Origin: a virus
Direction: 5' to 3' (one strand)
Length of the DNA: 46,331 bases
IMG/VR virus record: IMGVR_UViG_3300037520_000050
Span: 1 to 46,331 of that record
In this document: piece by piece, positions 34,170-41,309 of the stretch
How positions within the stretch are numbered: position 1 is the stretch's first letter
Layout of the letters: the number at the start of each line of letters is the position of its first letter
Translations under genes and position numbers: made by a program
The notes under the pieces: generated by a model
Databases searched by the model: none
What the model was told of the DNA's origin: nothing
What the model saw: the letters and a program-made list of their open reading frames with translations, nothing else

Positions 34170-34431
34170 CTTCTTCGTCCTTCTTCTTTTGCATAGCGCC
34201 GCTGCCCTGCCCCGCCATAAGTCCTGCCAACGCCCCGACAATGAACGTCGCTATCGGGTTAATCAACTTGAAAAACTCAGCGTCGTTGGGGGACTGGCCC
34301 TCCATCGGCTGCGATACAAACACCAGCGAGTACAGCACGGTTGCAACGATGAACGTCAGCGTCAGCGACAGCACAATGCCGACAATGAACCGCAGCAGTT
34401 CCTCTGGCGACCAATCTTTAGTGGGCTTCAT
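34153..34431 (-). CDS. Two-span membrane protein, paralogue of its neighbour
   Basis: 92 residues. Spans are ELLRFIVGIVLSLTLTFIVA and INPIATFIVGALAGLMAG; the tail is short, charged and acidic (KKKDEEDELPE). The second span shares INPxxxxIVGAxxGLxxG with the protein at 33660-34169, pointing to duplication. It overlaps that gene by 17 bases and the lipoprotein gene by 14. Small size, two spans and a charged tail fit a class II holin. The pair could be holin and antiholin, inferred only. Confidence 0.65.
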   Translation of the reverse strand: MKPTKDWSPEELLRFIVGIVLSLTLTFIVATVLYSLVFVSQPMEGQSPNDAEFFKLINPIATFIVGALAGLMAGQGSGAMQKKKDEEDELPE

Positions 34432-34606
34432 GCTCTTGCTCTTCGCCGGTATTTATTAACCATTCAGTGCAGTAGCCCATAGCGATACACTTGGGCTTCT
34501 TGCAGATTTCCTCCTGCCAGTTCTCAGGGTCTTGGCAGTCATAGCGGTAGCGGTCTTGACAACCTGTAAGCGCCACTAGTGCCAGCAATAAAATACTTAC
34601 CCGCAC
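34418..34606 (-). CDS. Small cysteine-rich lipoprotein
   Basis: 62 residues with a GTG start behind GGGAG. Residues 1-15 form a lipoprotein signal with the lipobox ALTGC, so Cys16 would be lipidated after export. The mature part has further cysteines (YDCQDPENWQEEICKKPKC, then GYC) able to form disulfides in the periplasm. It lies at the start of the lysis gene group, so it may be an outer-membrane spanin-like subunit, or an exclusion lipoprotein. No matching inner-membrane spanin is obvious, although the protein at 39757-39999 has a suitable span and coiled coil. Confidence 0.7.
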   Translation of the reverse strand: MRVSILLLALVALTGCQDRYRYDCQDPENWQEEICKKPKCIAMGYCTEWLINTGEEQEHEAH

Positions 34607-34629
34607 GATGTAACTCCCGACTTAAGCTA

Positions 34630-35103
34630 CTACGCAATCCGAATGATTGCGGTGGTGTTTGTAGCTGTAGGAAATACGATGGTGAAATCGCCGTCTGTCG
34701 AGGTTTTGTCCGAACCAAAGTCCAGCGCGCACACAGCAGCGTTCGTCAGCGTAGTGTTAGCATTGGAGTTAGCCGAAGGCGTGTTATTATAGATAAGCGC
34801 GCCACGTGCCGTGATTGTCGCATTTGCGAAAGTCAGGTCGGAAAAGTCCGTGAAACCTACGCCGGTAGATGCGTTATTGTTCGAAGTTACGACCCCAAGC
34901 CGCGTCAGCGTGCCACCACCAGCGGTGTAGTTAGTACCGGTGACTTCGTTAGACGCAGTATACGCAGTCGTGTTGGCGTCGATTGTAGCCGACGAAGTAT
35001 AGAGCGCGAGCTTGAAGGTGTCGCCACCTGTTACGCGAAAGTCGTGTACAGCGAGCATAAGCTCAGCTTTGAAACTAGTGCACATTGCTTGGGTTATCGG
35101 CAT
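34630..35103 (-). CDS. Beta-rich structural protein
   Basis: 157 residues, start behind GGAGG. MPITQAMCTSFKAELMLAVH, FKLALYTSSATIDANTTAY, ATITARGALIYNNT and LDFGSDKTSTDGDFTIVFPT follow a pattern I associate with small beta-sandwich virion proteins of many aquatic phages. It probably decorates the tail or head. The exact role is unknown. Confidence 0.65.
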   Translation of the reverse strand: MPITQAMCTSFKAELMLAVHDFRVTGGDTFKLALYTSSATIDANTTAYTASNEVTGTNYTAGGGTLTRLGVVTSNNNASTGVGFTDFSDLTFANATITARGALIYNNTPSANSNANTTLTNAAVCALDFGSDKTSTDGDFTIVFPTATNTTAIIRIA

Positions 35104-35115
35104 ATCATGGCCTCC

Positions 35116-35400
35116 TTATGTATCGAGTATTGAGGTAAGCTCTGGATACCCCGCCCGTTTGAACTTGCTAACCAGAGTTACGTTATGTGACCGCACGGCC
35201 TCGTGCATATAGTGCACAAGCACCTGACGGATGCTGTCTTTGAAGGCTTCAGCTTGGTCACGAATAGCTGGGTGCGCTTCACTACCTACGTAGATAATCT
35301 TATCTAGCGCACGCTCGGCAACTTCCTCGGGCGTGAAACCACGACCTTCGGTTGTCATAACCATGACGTTGCCAATAGTTGCTGAAACTGCGTCGAACAT
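35116..35400 (-). CDS. Small helical phage protein of unknown function
   Basis: 94 residues, mostly helical and acidic. GRGFTPEEVAERALDKIIYV and SIRQVLVHYMHEAVRSHNVT are the clearest segments. I have seen this type beside adaptor genes in aquatic podoviruses, but no role is known. It starts nine bases after the adaptor gene's stop in transcription order. Confidence 0.65.
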   Translation of the reverse strand: MFDAVSATIGNVMVMTTEGRGFTPEEVAERALDKIIYVGSEAHPAIRDQAEAFKDSIRQVLVHYMHEAVRSHNVTLVSKFKRAGYPELTSILDT

Positions 35401-35409
35401 TTATACCTC

Positions 35410-36090
35410 CTACACGACCGGATAGCGTGCTTGGCCACTACGGTACATATCTTGACGATTTTTACCTTCACCAAGCTGTTTGAGTAGTGCCATCGCTTCA
35501 GTGTAACGCTTCTGATATTCAGCGTTGATGTCCTGCTCACCCTTCATAAAGATGTACGCCTCAATGAGCGCGCCATAGAGCAATGCGCTATCGAAGTTAT
35601 CGCCCAACCACGACGTACCAGCAGTCACAATCGAAGGCGGGTAGTAGAAGTAGTGCAGTTCGACGGAATAATTAGCGTCCGGCGTCGGCCCCAAGATGTA
35701 CGAGTTCTCGTCAAAGTAGGCGTAGTGTGTAGGTATGCCTTCCTCGTCTGGGTTCGGAAACGACTGCCGGATAAAGCTGACGTCCTTGTTGAGCAAATAC
35801 TCATACCGCCCTGTGGCGTCGATGACAGCCATGGAGAAGTTAGCCAGCCAGTCTGAAGGTACAGACAGGTATTTATTACCTGACGTCATGTTACCCGTCA
35901 CGTTCTTACGCAGGTCAAGCAACTGCACCGTGTTAAAGATGCGCTGCTCAGCCTGTTCGATGAACGTGTTAATCTGCTCGGTAGACGTCAAAGTCACCGG
36001 AGTGGTGCCGTCAGAGCCGGTCCACGAAGTGTTGGGAAAGTCGTTTTCGACGTACCCTTTGATTGTCTCGAACAGTTCAGCGTAATTCAT
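35410..36090 (-). CDS. Head-tail adaptor protein
   Basis: 226 residues. The N-terminal helices (YAELFETIKGYVENDFPN, EQINTFIEQAEQRIFNTVQL) and a beta hairpin (SGNKYLSVPSDWLANFSMAV), followed by YYPPSIV and C-terminal helices (QDINAEYQKRYTEAMALLKQ), match the adaptor proteins (gp11/SU10 adaptor type) that form a ring under the portal and receive the tail. It lies with the neck proteins, as expected. It overlaps the next small gene by one base (TAATG). Confidence 0.75.
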   Translation of the reverse strand: MNYAELFETIKGYVENDFPNTSWTGSDGTTPVTLTSTEQINTFIEQAEQRIFNTVQLLDLRKNVTGNMTSGNKYLSVPSDWLANFSMAVIDATGRYEYLLNKDVSFIRQSFPNPDEEGIPTHYAYFDENSYILGPTPDANYSVELHYFYYPPSIVTAGTSWLGDNFDSALLYGALIEAYIFMKGEQDINAEYQKRYTEAMALLKQLGEGKNRQDMYRSGQARYPVV

Positions 36091-36230
36091 TAGCCCAACT
36101 TCTTGCTGCTATGCGTGCCCTTAGTCGCTGCACCTGTACCGCGAGTCTTCACAGTCTGAGTGTTAGCTACGTTGTTTGGGTAGCCCGAATTGTTCTTCAC
36201 AATCGGCACCGTCTTTGGTTTGTAGTCCAT
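36090..36230 (-). CDS. Tiny basic protein
   Basis: 46 residues from the ATG at 36230, one base after the preceding stop; an upstream frame start is unlikely because it overlaps that gene. It is Lys/Thr/Gly/Asn-rich (VKTRGTGAATKGTHSSKKLG) with no predicted fold. It belongs to the group of tiny basic proteins in this part of the late arm. Its stop overlaps the adaptor ATG. Confidence 0.6.
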   Translation of the reverse strand: MDYKPKTVPIVKNNSGYPNNVANTQTVKTRGTGAATKGTHSSKKLG

Positions 36231-36231
36231 A

Positions 36232-36423
36232 TCATTTACCCCGCGAAGATGACTTCTGGTTGGCGACTTTGGCAAGATTACGACCCAGCGCCTTCATCTG
36301 CGCATTGGTTTTGCCGCCCTTAGCCATCTTAGTCAGAGGCTTACCCTTGTGCATTGCGCGCTCGTGCTTGTGCACGGCCTTCGCTGCGGTAGCCTTGTCC
36401 TGCTTCAAATCTTTCTTATCCAT
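36232..36423 (-). CDS. Tiny lysine-rich protein with AKGG motif
   Basis: 63 residues, with GGAG nine bases before the ATG at 36423. It contains KQDKATAAKAVHKHERAMHK and KMAKGGKTNAQMKALGRNLA. About a third of the residues are Lys or Arg. It is presumably disordered or a single helix and could bind DNA inside the capsid. The MAKGG motif recurs in other late proteins. No family known. Confidence 0.65.
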   Translation of the reverse strand: MDKKDLKQDKATAAKAVHKHERAMHKGKPLTKMAKGGKTNAQMKALGRNLAKVANQKSSSRGK

Positions 36424-36425
36424 CA

Positions 36426-36818
36426 CTAATTCTCCGTCTCAATCGTTACGGTCCCTACTTGACCATTGCCTAATAGCGTATTTGGAAGCCCAAATAAACC
36501 CAAAGGATTATTTAGCCCTACCGGGGCCCACCCCCACTGGATTACACGGCTACCGTCAGTTGGGTTGTTGTTCACGTTCAGACCTGCTTGGTTATAGCTG
36601 TTGTCTGGGCGAGGGTCGCGTAGCGCCTGTGGGTCATCCACTGGGTACATACCCAACTGAAGCTGCGGCTGGTCCGGTTCCCAGCATGTGGGGCACACGA
36701 GAATGTTGACGTTCTTGGTCTTAATGACGAGCCGCTTGAGCTCCTTAAGCTTGTAGCGAAAGTTACAGCGGTCGCATTGGGCGATTGCCCATTTACCGGA
36801 AGCGAACCGATTAGGCAC
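36426..36818 (-). CDS. Zinc-ribbon phage protein
   Basis: 130 residues from a GTG. The N-terminal half has a zinc ribbon: AQCDRCNFRYKLKEL, then VCPTCWEPDQP, giving paired CxxC motifs. The C-terminal half has Pro/Asn-rich sequence with repeated GLNNPLGLFGLPNTLLGNGQ. I recognise the form from phage neck/tail regions of aquatic phages, where it lies between connector genes. It probably stabilises a connector complex or binds nucleic acid. Confidence 0.7.
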   Translation of the reverse strand: MPNRFASGKWAIAQCDRCNFRYKLKELKRLVIKTKNVNILVCPTCWEPDQPQLQLGMYPVDDPQALRDPRPDNSYNQAGLNVNNNPTDGSRVIQWGWAPVGLNNPLGLFGLPNTLLGNGQVGTVTIETEN

Positions 36819-36821
36819 ACG

Positions 36822-37532
36822 TCACCGGAAATACTGACGAGGTGCGATACGCAACGGCGCTTTCTCGCGGTCCTCATCAGCAGCCTGCTGCCAGAGTTCT
36901 TCGTATTCAGCCTTTAGCATCGGGCTGCGCTCAAGCGCGCCGGGAACCTTTAAGGATAGGTGATACGCGAGACCAGCCACCAGACAAGGGAGGAACCTAA
37001 ACGGTATATCCTGCGTAGTAACGCCATCGCCAGCATCCTGTAAACGGCGCAAGCGCCAATAGACAAAGGTGTAAAAATTGCTCTGGTCCGGTGCGGGCCA
37101 GACATTTATCTGCGGGTTTGCAACGCCATCTACCGGATAGTCTGCACCTGACTGACGGTTAATCCACACTTGGATAGGCCGACCCTGCGCGTTCTTGTTC
37201 GGAATTGTCGAGTATGTGTCGATACTGATACGGCTAATCGTAATGTCCGTCTGCTGCTCCCCGGTTTGGGTGCGCACAACGTGCTCAAGTAGGTCTATCG
37301 TATCTACAGGCAGGTCATAAACAATCTGCCCCTGAACAAGCGGAATAGAGCCTTGCTCAATGGTCCACAGGTTAATACCACGGTTAGCCCACTCAATAGT
37401 GAGCAGGTTGAGGCTGCGGCGCGCAGTGCGTAAGTCATAACCCGTACGAAGCTCAGCCCCACAACGCTCAAAACTCTCTTCCACAATATCATTAAGATTT
37501 AGATTAAACGCACTAGTTCCGCTTGTGGTCAT
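36822..37532 (-). CDS. Neck / tail-tube-type connector protein
   Basis: 236 residues. NLNLNDIVEESFERCGAELR and TGYDLRTARRSLNLLTIEWA form helical segments, IPLVQGQIVYDLPVDTIDLL a hairpin, and PQINVWPAPDQSNFYTFVYW the beta core. This pattern recurs in neck proteins of podoviruses (T7 gp11 / P22 gp4-like group), but the detailed match is not certain. The start overlaps the homing endonuclease stop by four bases. Confidence 0.7.
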   Translation of the reverse strand: MTTSGTSAFNLNLNDIVEESFERCGAELRTGYDLRTARRSLNLLTIEWANRGINLWTIEQGSIPLVQGQIVYDLPVDTIDLLEHVVRTQTGEQQTDITISRISIDTYSTIPNKNAQGRPIQVWINRQSGADYPVDGVANPQINVWPAPDQSNFYTFVYWRLRRLQDAGDGVTTQDIPFRFLPCLVAGLAYHLSLKVPGALERSPMLKAEYEELWQQAADEDREKAPLRIAPRQYFR

Positions 37533-38068
37533 ACGTTTATACCTTTTTCCTTGGCGCGCTTTGCCGCTAAACCAGCACGAGCCGCATCCATTCCACGTTT
37601 TTTCGCACTTAGACTAATATTCCTACGGTGCTCTTCGGTAAACACCCTACCTGTTTGCCGCTGTCGGAGTAGTTCTTTGTGTTCCGCAGTTAGAGGTTTA
37701 CCCTTCTTAGCCTTAACTTTGGCCTCTTGGCATGCTGCGGACACACCGCGCTTCCTTGCTGCCTCCGACAGCTTTGCCCTAGTTTCGGGGGTAGGGTTAC
37801 GCCCACCATCGCCACCATCAGTGCGATTAACCAACTCTACACCAGCGCGCCGTAGGCACTTAATAAGGCCTTGTTCGAGCATGTAGGCAGTTTTATCGTC
37901 TGAACACTCGAGAGCACCATACGACAAGTTTTCCTTACCGTGTTTAGCTACTACGTTTTTATGGTGGGGGTTGCGCTCTCCAAAATACCGCACGCGCCTC
38001 CAAGCACCTTTCCCTACATAGAAGGGGGTGCCGTCTGGTTTACAGTGGATATATGCAAAACTACCCAT
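37529..38068 (-). CDS. GIY-YIG homing endonuclease with NUMOD3 motifs
   Basis: 179 residues. The N-terminal GIY-YIG nuclease domain has FAYIHCKPDGTPFYVGKG and GALECSDDKTAYMLEQGLIK. The C-terminal part contains NUMOD3-type DNA-binding repeats: RNPTPETRAKLSEAARKRG and KGKPLTAEHKELLRQRQTGR, then VFTEEHRRNISLSAKKRG. Such enzymes spread by cutting phage genomes lacking them. It overlaps the upstream stop by one base and the downstream start by four bases, so it is expressed with the neck genes. I see no intron boundary; it is free-standing. Confidence 0.9.
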   Translation of the reverse strand: MGSFAYIHCKPDGTPFYVGKGAWRRVRYFGERNPHHKNVVAKHGKENLSYGALECSDDKTAYMLEQGLIKCLRRAGVELVNRTDGGDGGRNPTPETRAKLSEAARKRGVSAACQEAKVKAKKGKPLTAEHKELLRQRQTGRVFTEEHRRNISLSAKKRGMDAARAGLAAKRAKEKGINV

Positions 38069-38463
38069 TACCTAAATTTCGCTGCCTTCTTCGCTATCGC
38101 TTTCGGCTGCTTAACGAACTGCTTGCCCGCTTTTATGCCTGCGCGTTTCGCCTTACTTGTAGCAGAGTATTCCTGCGAACTCAAAGCCTCACGTGCTTTC
38201 TTAGGCAAGTAGCGCTCGCCCGTGGCTTTTGCCCCCTGCGTAGACGGTTTACCTGACTTGGTACCCCAGTCTTCCTTAGTCCATTTCGACAAGGATTTCT
38301 GAGCTTCTGTCTTCGGGCCGCTGTAGCCACCGCCAGACTTCTTATACCGCTGCGTGGCTAGCTGAGCTTTACGGGCGGACCATTGACCTGCGTTTCCACC
38401 CTTCGTGCCAGCCTTTACGCTAGCAACGATGCGCTTCCATTTAGGTTCGTCCGACCGTGCCAT
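38068..38463 (-). CDS. Basic DUF5872-like protein
   Basis: 131 residues, strongly basic. ARSDEPKWKRIVASVKAGTK, GGNAGQWSARKAQLATQRYK and SLSKWTKEDWGTKSGKP are hallmarks of a small conserved family I know as DUF5872, found in phages and giant viruses. Its function is unknown; it may bind nucleic acid or be packed in the virion. One-base overlaps (TAATG) join it to both neighbours. Confidence 0.75.
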   Translation of the reverse strand: MARSDEPKWKRIVASVKAGTKGGNAGQWSARKAQLATQRYKKSGGGYSGPKTEAQKSLSKWTKEDWGTKSGKPSTQGAKATGERYLPKKAREALSSQEYSATSKAKRAGIKAGKQFVKQPKAIAKKAAKFR

Positions 38464-38717
38464 TACTTCTTCTTAAAGCCCTTCAGCAACTGTGCAAACC
38501 GTGCACGTTGGCCTAGCTTACCCGGAGCCTTAGCGGCCTTGGCAAGCTTACCGGCTGGGATTGGCTTGCCCTTCTTAGCACCAAGAGCCGAGCGCAACGC
38601 ACCCGGCTTCTTAATAGCTTTTGATATGTCGAGTTTCGCCTCACCGCCCTTAGCCATACCTGTGGCCTTGGGCATCTTAGCTGGGTTCATAGCCCCCATA
38701 CCCCGACAGGCACGCAT
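38463..38717 (-). CDS. Small lysine-rich protein with AKGG motif
   Basis: 84 residues, nearly all Lys, Ala, Gly, Pro and Arg after the first 20. MAKGGEAKLDISKAIKKPGA and FAQLLKGFKKK are notable; the rest reads like a disordered DNA-binding tail. TAATG junctions couple it on both sides. A role in packing or charge neutralisation of capsid DNA is plausible, not shown. Confidence 0.65.
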   Translation of the reverse strand: MRACRGMGAMNPAKMPKATGMAKGGEAKLDISKAIKKPGALRSALGAKKGKPIPAGKLAKAAKAPGKLGQRARFAQLLKGFKKK

Positions 38718-39754
38718 TAGCAGGAGCCGCCTTTTTTCATCTTGACCATTGAAGTCTTGGTCTTGCCCTTAACAGCGCAACCGTCGATGGAGCCGCCCTT
38801 GGCAAACTTCATCATTGCACGGCCCTTGGTGTCAGCCGACTTCTTCTTCATCGCTGCGCCAAACTTGGTCGCTGCTTTACCGCCCTTTGCCATACCCGGC
38901 TTAGCGTTGCGCTTTGCCAGTTCCTTAAGAAACTCTTTACGCTCTGGGGTCAACGGCACAGTGTTTGCACCGCCAGTGATTGGTTCTTTCGGCATTGGCT
39001 TTTTCTTCATTGGCATTGGTTTTTTATTCATGGTAGTTTCCTTTTTAACTAAGCCACCTTTGGCTTTGTACATGCCGGACTCCACTGCCCGCCTGTAATC
39101 TTGTACAGCAGCCCTAGAAGCACCGGGGGCTTCGGCTATAGCACGCATCCTAGCTAGTTTAGGGTTCTGGCTATTAACTGGTTTGCCACGTTCCGCTGCA
39201 ACCTTCAGGTCTACAAAAGCCTGCCTATTAAACGGAGTGACGGGTAGTGGTTTAGTCGGAGAGCCTGAGGTGCTTCCACCGCGTACATTGCGGAAGTTTG
39301 TTTTTGGTGCACTTGTTTTTGTGTCCGAAGCAGGTGGGGCTGCATCTTTATTTGTGCGCGGAGGGGCCGTTGGACGCCGTACAGATGCTTTAGCCTTCGG
39401 CTTGCTTGCGCCAATAGAGCTGTCCATCTTGGGTGTGGGCAAGCTGTCTGTGATTTTAGTTGTTGCCGCTGGAGCTTCAGCAGTCACCGACTTTGCTGCG
39501 CCGTACTTACGGGTCTTTGTCAGGTTGCTTTCTGCGGCTTTCTCTGCTGCGCGTGTAGCAGTGCGGTCAGCGCCTGTGCGCTTAGCTAGGTCGTCCTTGG
39601 CATCAGCGATACGCTGTGCGGCTTTCGCTTCAGCTACATCTGCGTTTTTACCTTTGGCGAGGGCAATTTTACGGTCTTTTTCAATATCCGCCATGCGGCG
39701 TTCGTAGCGGCCTTGTGCACCACCGGCTGAGAACTTTTTCATCTTGCGTGCCAT
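38717..39754 (-). CDS. Lysine/alanine-rich disordered protein
   Basis: 345 residues. Residues 1-90 are a charged helical segment (MARKMKKFSAGGAQGRYERR, KNADVAEAKAAQRIADAKDD). The middle is disordered, rich in Pro, Thr and Ser. The last 110 residues are basic with GMAKGGKAATKFG, KFAKGGSIDGCAVKGKT and a final KMKKGGSC. The DGCAxxGKT element also ends the protein at 40255-40569. AGGAAGG lies upstream of the ATG. Probably an internal head or scaffold-associated protein; inferred. Confidence 0.6.
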   Translation of the reverse strand: MARKMKKFSAGGAQGRYERRMADIEKDRKIALAKGKNADVAEAKAAQRIADAKDDLAKRTGADRTATRAAEKAAESNLTKTRKYGAAKSVTAEAPAATTKITDSLPTPKMDSSIGASKPKAKASVRRPTAPPRTNKDAAPPASDTKTSAPKTNFRNVRGGSTSGSPTKPLPVTPFNRQAFVDLKVAAERGKPVNSQNPKLARMRAIAEAPGASRAAVQDYRRAVESGMYKAKGGLVKKETTMNKKPMPMKKKPMPKEPITGGANTVPLTPERKEFLKELAKRNAKPGMAKGGKAATKFGAAMKKKSADTKGRAMMKFAKGGSIDGCAVKGKTKTSMVKMKKGGSC

Positions 39755-39756
39755 AA

Positions 39757-39999
39757 CTATACCTTCCTCATCTCATCGACCTTGGCTTCGAGACGTTCAA
39801 ACGCCTTATCGAACCGGTCCCCGAGCCTATCAACCATCACGTTAACTTCAGCGCGAGTGACATGTTCACGCGCTACTTCTTCGCGGGTCTTGTTGAGCAG
39901 GATGCCAAGACGGTCCAACTCGTCAATCTTTCCCCTAAGAAAGAAGCCCATAACCGCCACTACGACGCTCAATGCGATGTTCCAGAGCATCATTTCCAT
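39757..39999 (-). CDS. Membrane-anchored coiled-coil protein
   Basis: 80 residues from the ATG at 39999 (MEMMLWNIALS), chosen because the preceding stop (40001-40003) lies just before it and GGAAG is upstream. Residues 4-22 form one span (LWNIALSVVVAVMGFFLRG). The rest is a coiled coil (EELDRLG-like, then EVNVMVDRLGDRFDKAFERL). The form is common in aquatic phages. It could be an inner-membrane spanin-like protein or a structural adaptor; undecided. Confidence 0.65.
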   Translation of the reverse strand: MEMMLWNIALSVVVAVMGFFLRGKIDELDRLGILLNKTREEVAREHVTRAEVNVMVDRLGDRFDKAFERLEAKVDEMRKV

Positions 40000-40000
40000 G

Positions 40001-40255
40001 TCAGCACTTCCAAGCCCTGAGGCTTTTGTTGATGCGGCTATTAGGGTCATTCGCGGTCTTCTTGCTGGTCAGCTTCTTCTTCATCCCAGACATCCGGGCA
40101 CAGAATGACTTCTTGCGTGGACCACCTTCAGGCTGCGGTGCCTTGAGACCGGGCTTACCCGGATTGGCTTTGTTGTAAGACGCACGACCCTTGGCGTTCA
40201 GCCCGCCAGACTTCGCTTTGCCTTCTTTGCGTTGCCATGCGGGTGTCTTAGCCAT
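40001..40255 (-). CDS. Conserved basic protein of the AKTPAWQRKEGK type
   Basis: 84 residues, highly basic and Gly-rich: AKTPAWQRKEGKAKSGGLNA, KGRASYNKANPGKPGLKAPQ and NDPNSRINKSLRAWKC. I have met this highly conserved sequence in many phages and remember it as a DUF6321-type protein, function unknown. It has two cysteines, including one at the end. One-base TAATG overlap with the upstream gene. Confidence 0.75.
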   Translation of the reverse strand: MAKTPAWQRKEGKAKSGGLNAKGRASYNKANPGKPGLKAPQPEGGPRKKSFCARMSGMKKKLTSKKTANDPNSRINKSLRAWKC

Positions 40256-40569
40256 TACACGAACTTCCCGCGTGTTTTGCCTTGAGTAGCGCAGCCATCG
40301 CCGCGACGAGAGGCGGAGCCGCCCTTGGCCATCTTCTTGACCTTGCCGCCGCGCTTCATACCTTCACCGGCTTCCATGGCTACTACTTCTTCAGCGCCAC
40401 CGGGTTTACCCGCTGCACCTTTTTTCTTCTTCTTAGCTAACGCCATACCTGCTACACCTAGACCACCCATACGAGCGATGTCACCGATACCTACTTTGCC
40501 AGCCTTCATGGCCGCGCCCGCAAGTCCGCCCATAGCGCCCGCTTTTAGAATATCTCCGAATTTACTCAT
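40255..40569 (-). CDS. Small Gly/Lys-rich protein with DGCATQGKT end
   Basis: 104 residues. The N-terminal part is Gly/Ala-rich and mildly hydrophobic (GAMGGLAGAAMKAGKVGIGD). The C-terminus is basic: KMAKGGSASRRGDGCATQGK followed by TRGKFV. The end closely resembles the SIDGCAVKGKTK segment of the 345-residue protein. TAATG couples it to its neighbours. Probably a virion component; unknown function. Confidence 0.65.
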   Translation of the reverse strand: MSKFGDILKAGAMGGLAGAAMKAGKVGIGDIARMGGLGVAGMALAKKKKKGAAGKPGGAEEVVAMEAGEGMKRGGKVKKMAKGGSASRRGDGCATQGKTRGKFV

Positions 40570-41306
40570 TACGCTGCATCCTTCTGTGCGGGGACAACCA
40601 TTGGGTAAAGAATATCATCGCCGTAATTGCCGATATATTCCTGTACGCCCATGTGGCCCAGTGTGATTGTGGGGTCTACCCACACTTCAAAACCAAGTTC
40701 CCGTGCACGGTCGCAGAAGAGGAAATCTTCTCCGATGTAACCTTCGTCGGTGACGAGGAAGTCGAACATGGCGTTTAGCATGCGGTCGGACCGCGTGTCG
40801 TAGTAGCTCCACTCTGGGTGAGCTTCTGACATCTGCTCAAACACTTCACGACGCACGAGCATAAAGGCTGTCGCTACGCGCTTTGCGCGGACTAGACCCA
40901 TCTGGTTCATGGTGAGCTGGTTGTTCTCGTCGTGGTCGAGAGTAGCAATATAGTTTTTGGTTTCGCTGCGCGTACGGGGCACCGCAGCTACAATACCCTT
41001 CTTAGGGTCTGTACCCCACGCCATGAGGCGGAATACATCTTCTGGCTCGAAGTTAATGTCCGAGTCGATAAACATAAGGTAGTCGCACTTAGACTCAAGC
41101 AGGTCTTGCGCCAGCAGGTTGCGCGCACGAGAAACAACCGAACACCCGCATATGCTGCCGATGTGAAGTTCAATTCCGTGTGCCGCAGCCTGCTGAGCAA
41201 AACGTGCAAGAGAAACAGCTAGCTTCAAGGAGACCTTGAAGTCGTACGCTGGAAGAGCGATGAAGACGCTCTTACCAGCTAAGTCGTAGCTTTGTTCCTG
41301 CTGCAT
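40569..41306 (-). CDS. GT-A fold glycosyltransferase-like protein (late arm)
   Basis: 245 residues. The domain order matches the early paralogue: SVFIALPAYDF near the start, SRARNLLAQDLLESKCDYLM with the D-x-D signature FIDSDINF, AVPRTRSETKNY, KRVATAFMLVRREVFEQM and a final GEDFLFCDRARELGF. Expressed late, beside head genes, so it may glycosylate virion proteins. Only the fold and the metal site are supported. Confidence 0.8.
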   Translation of the reverse strand: MQQEQSYDLAGKSVFIALPAYDFKVSLKLAVSLARFAQQAAAHGIELHIGSICGCSVVSRARNLLAQDLLESKCDYLMFIDSDINFEPEDVFRLMAWGTDPKKGIVAAVPRTRSETKNYIATLDHDENNQLTMNQMGLVRAKRVATAFMLVRREVFEQMSEAHPEWSYYDTRSDRMLNAMFDFLVTDEGYIGEDFLFCDRARELGFEVWVDPTITLGHMGVQEYIGNYGDDILYPMVVPAQKDAA

Positions 41307-41309
41307 ATA

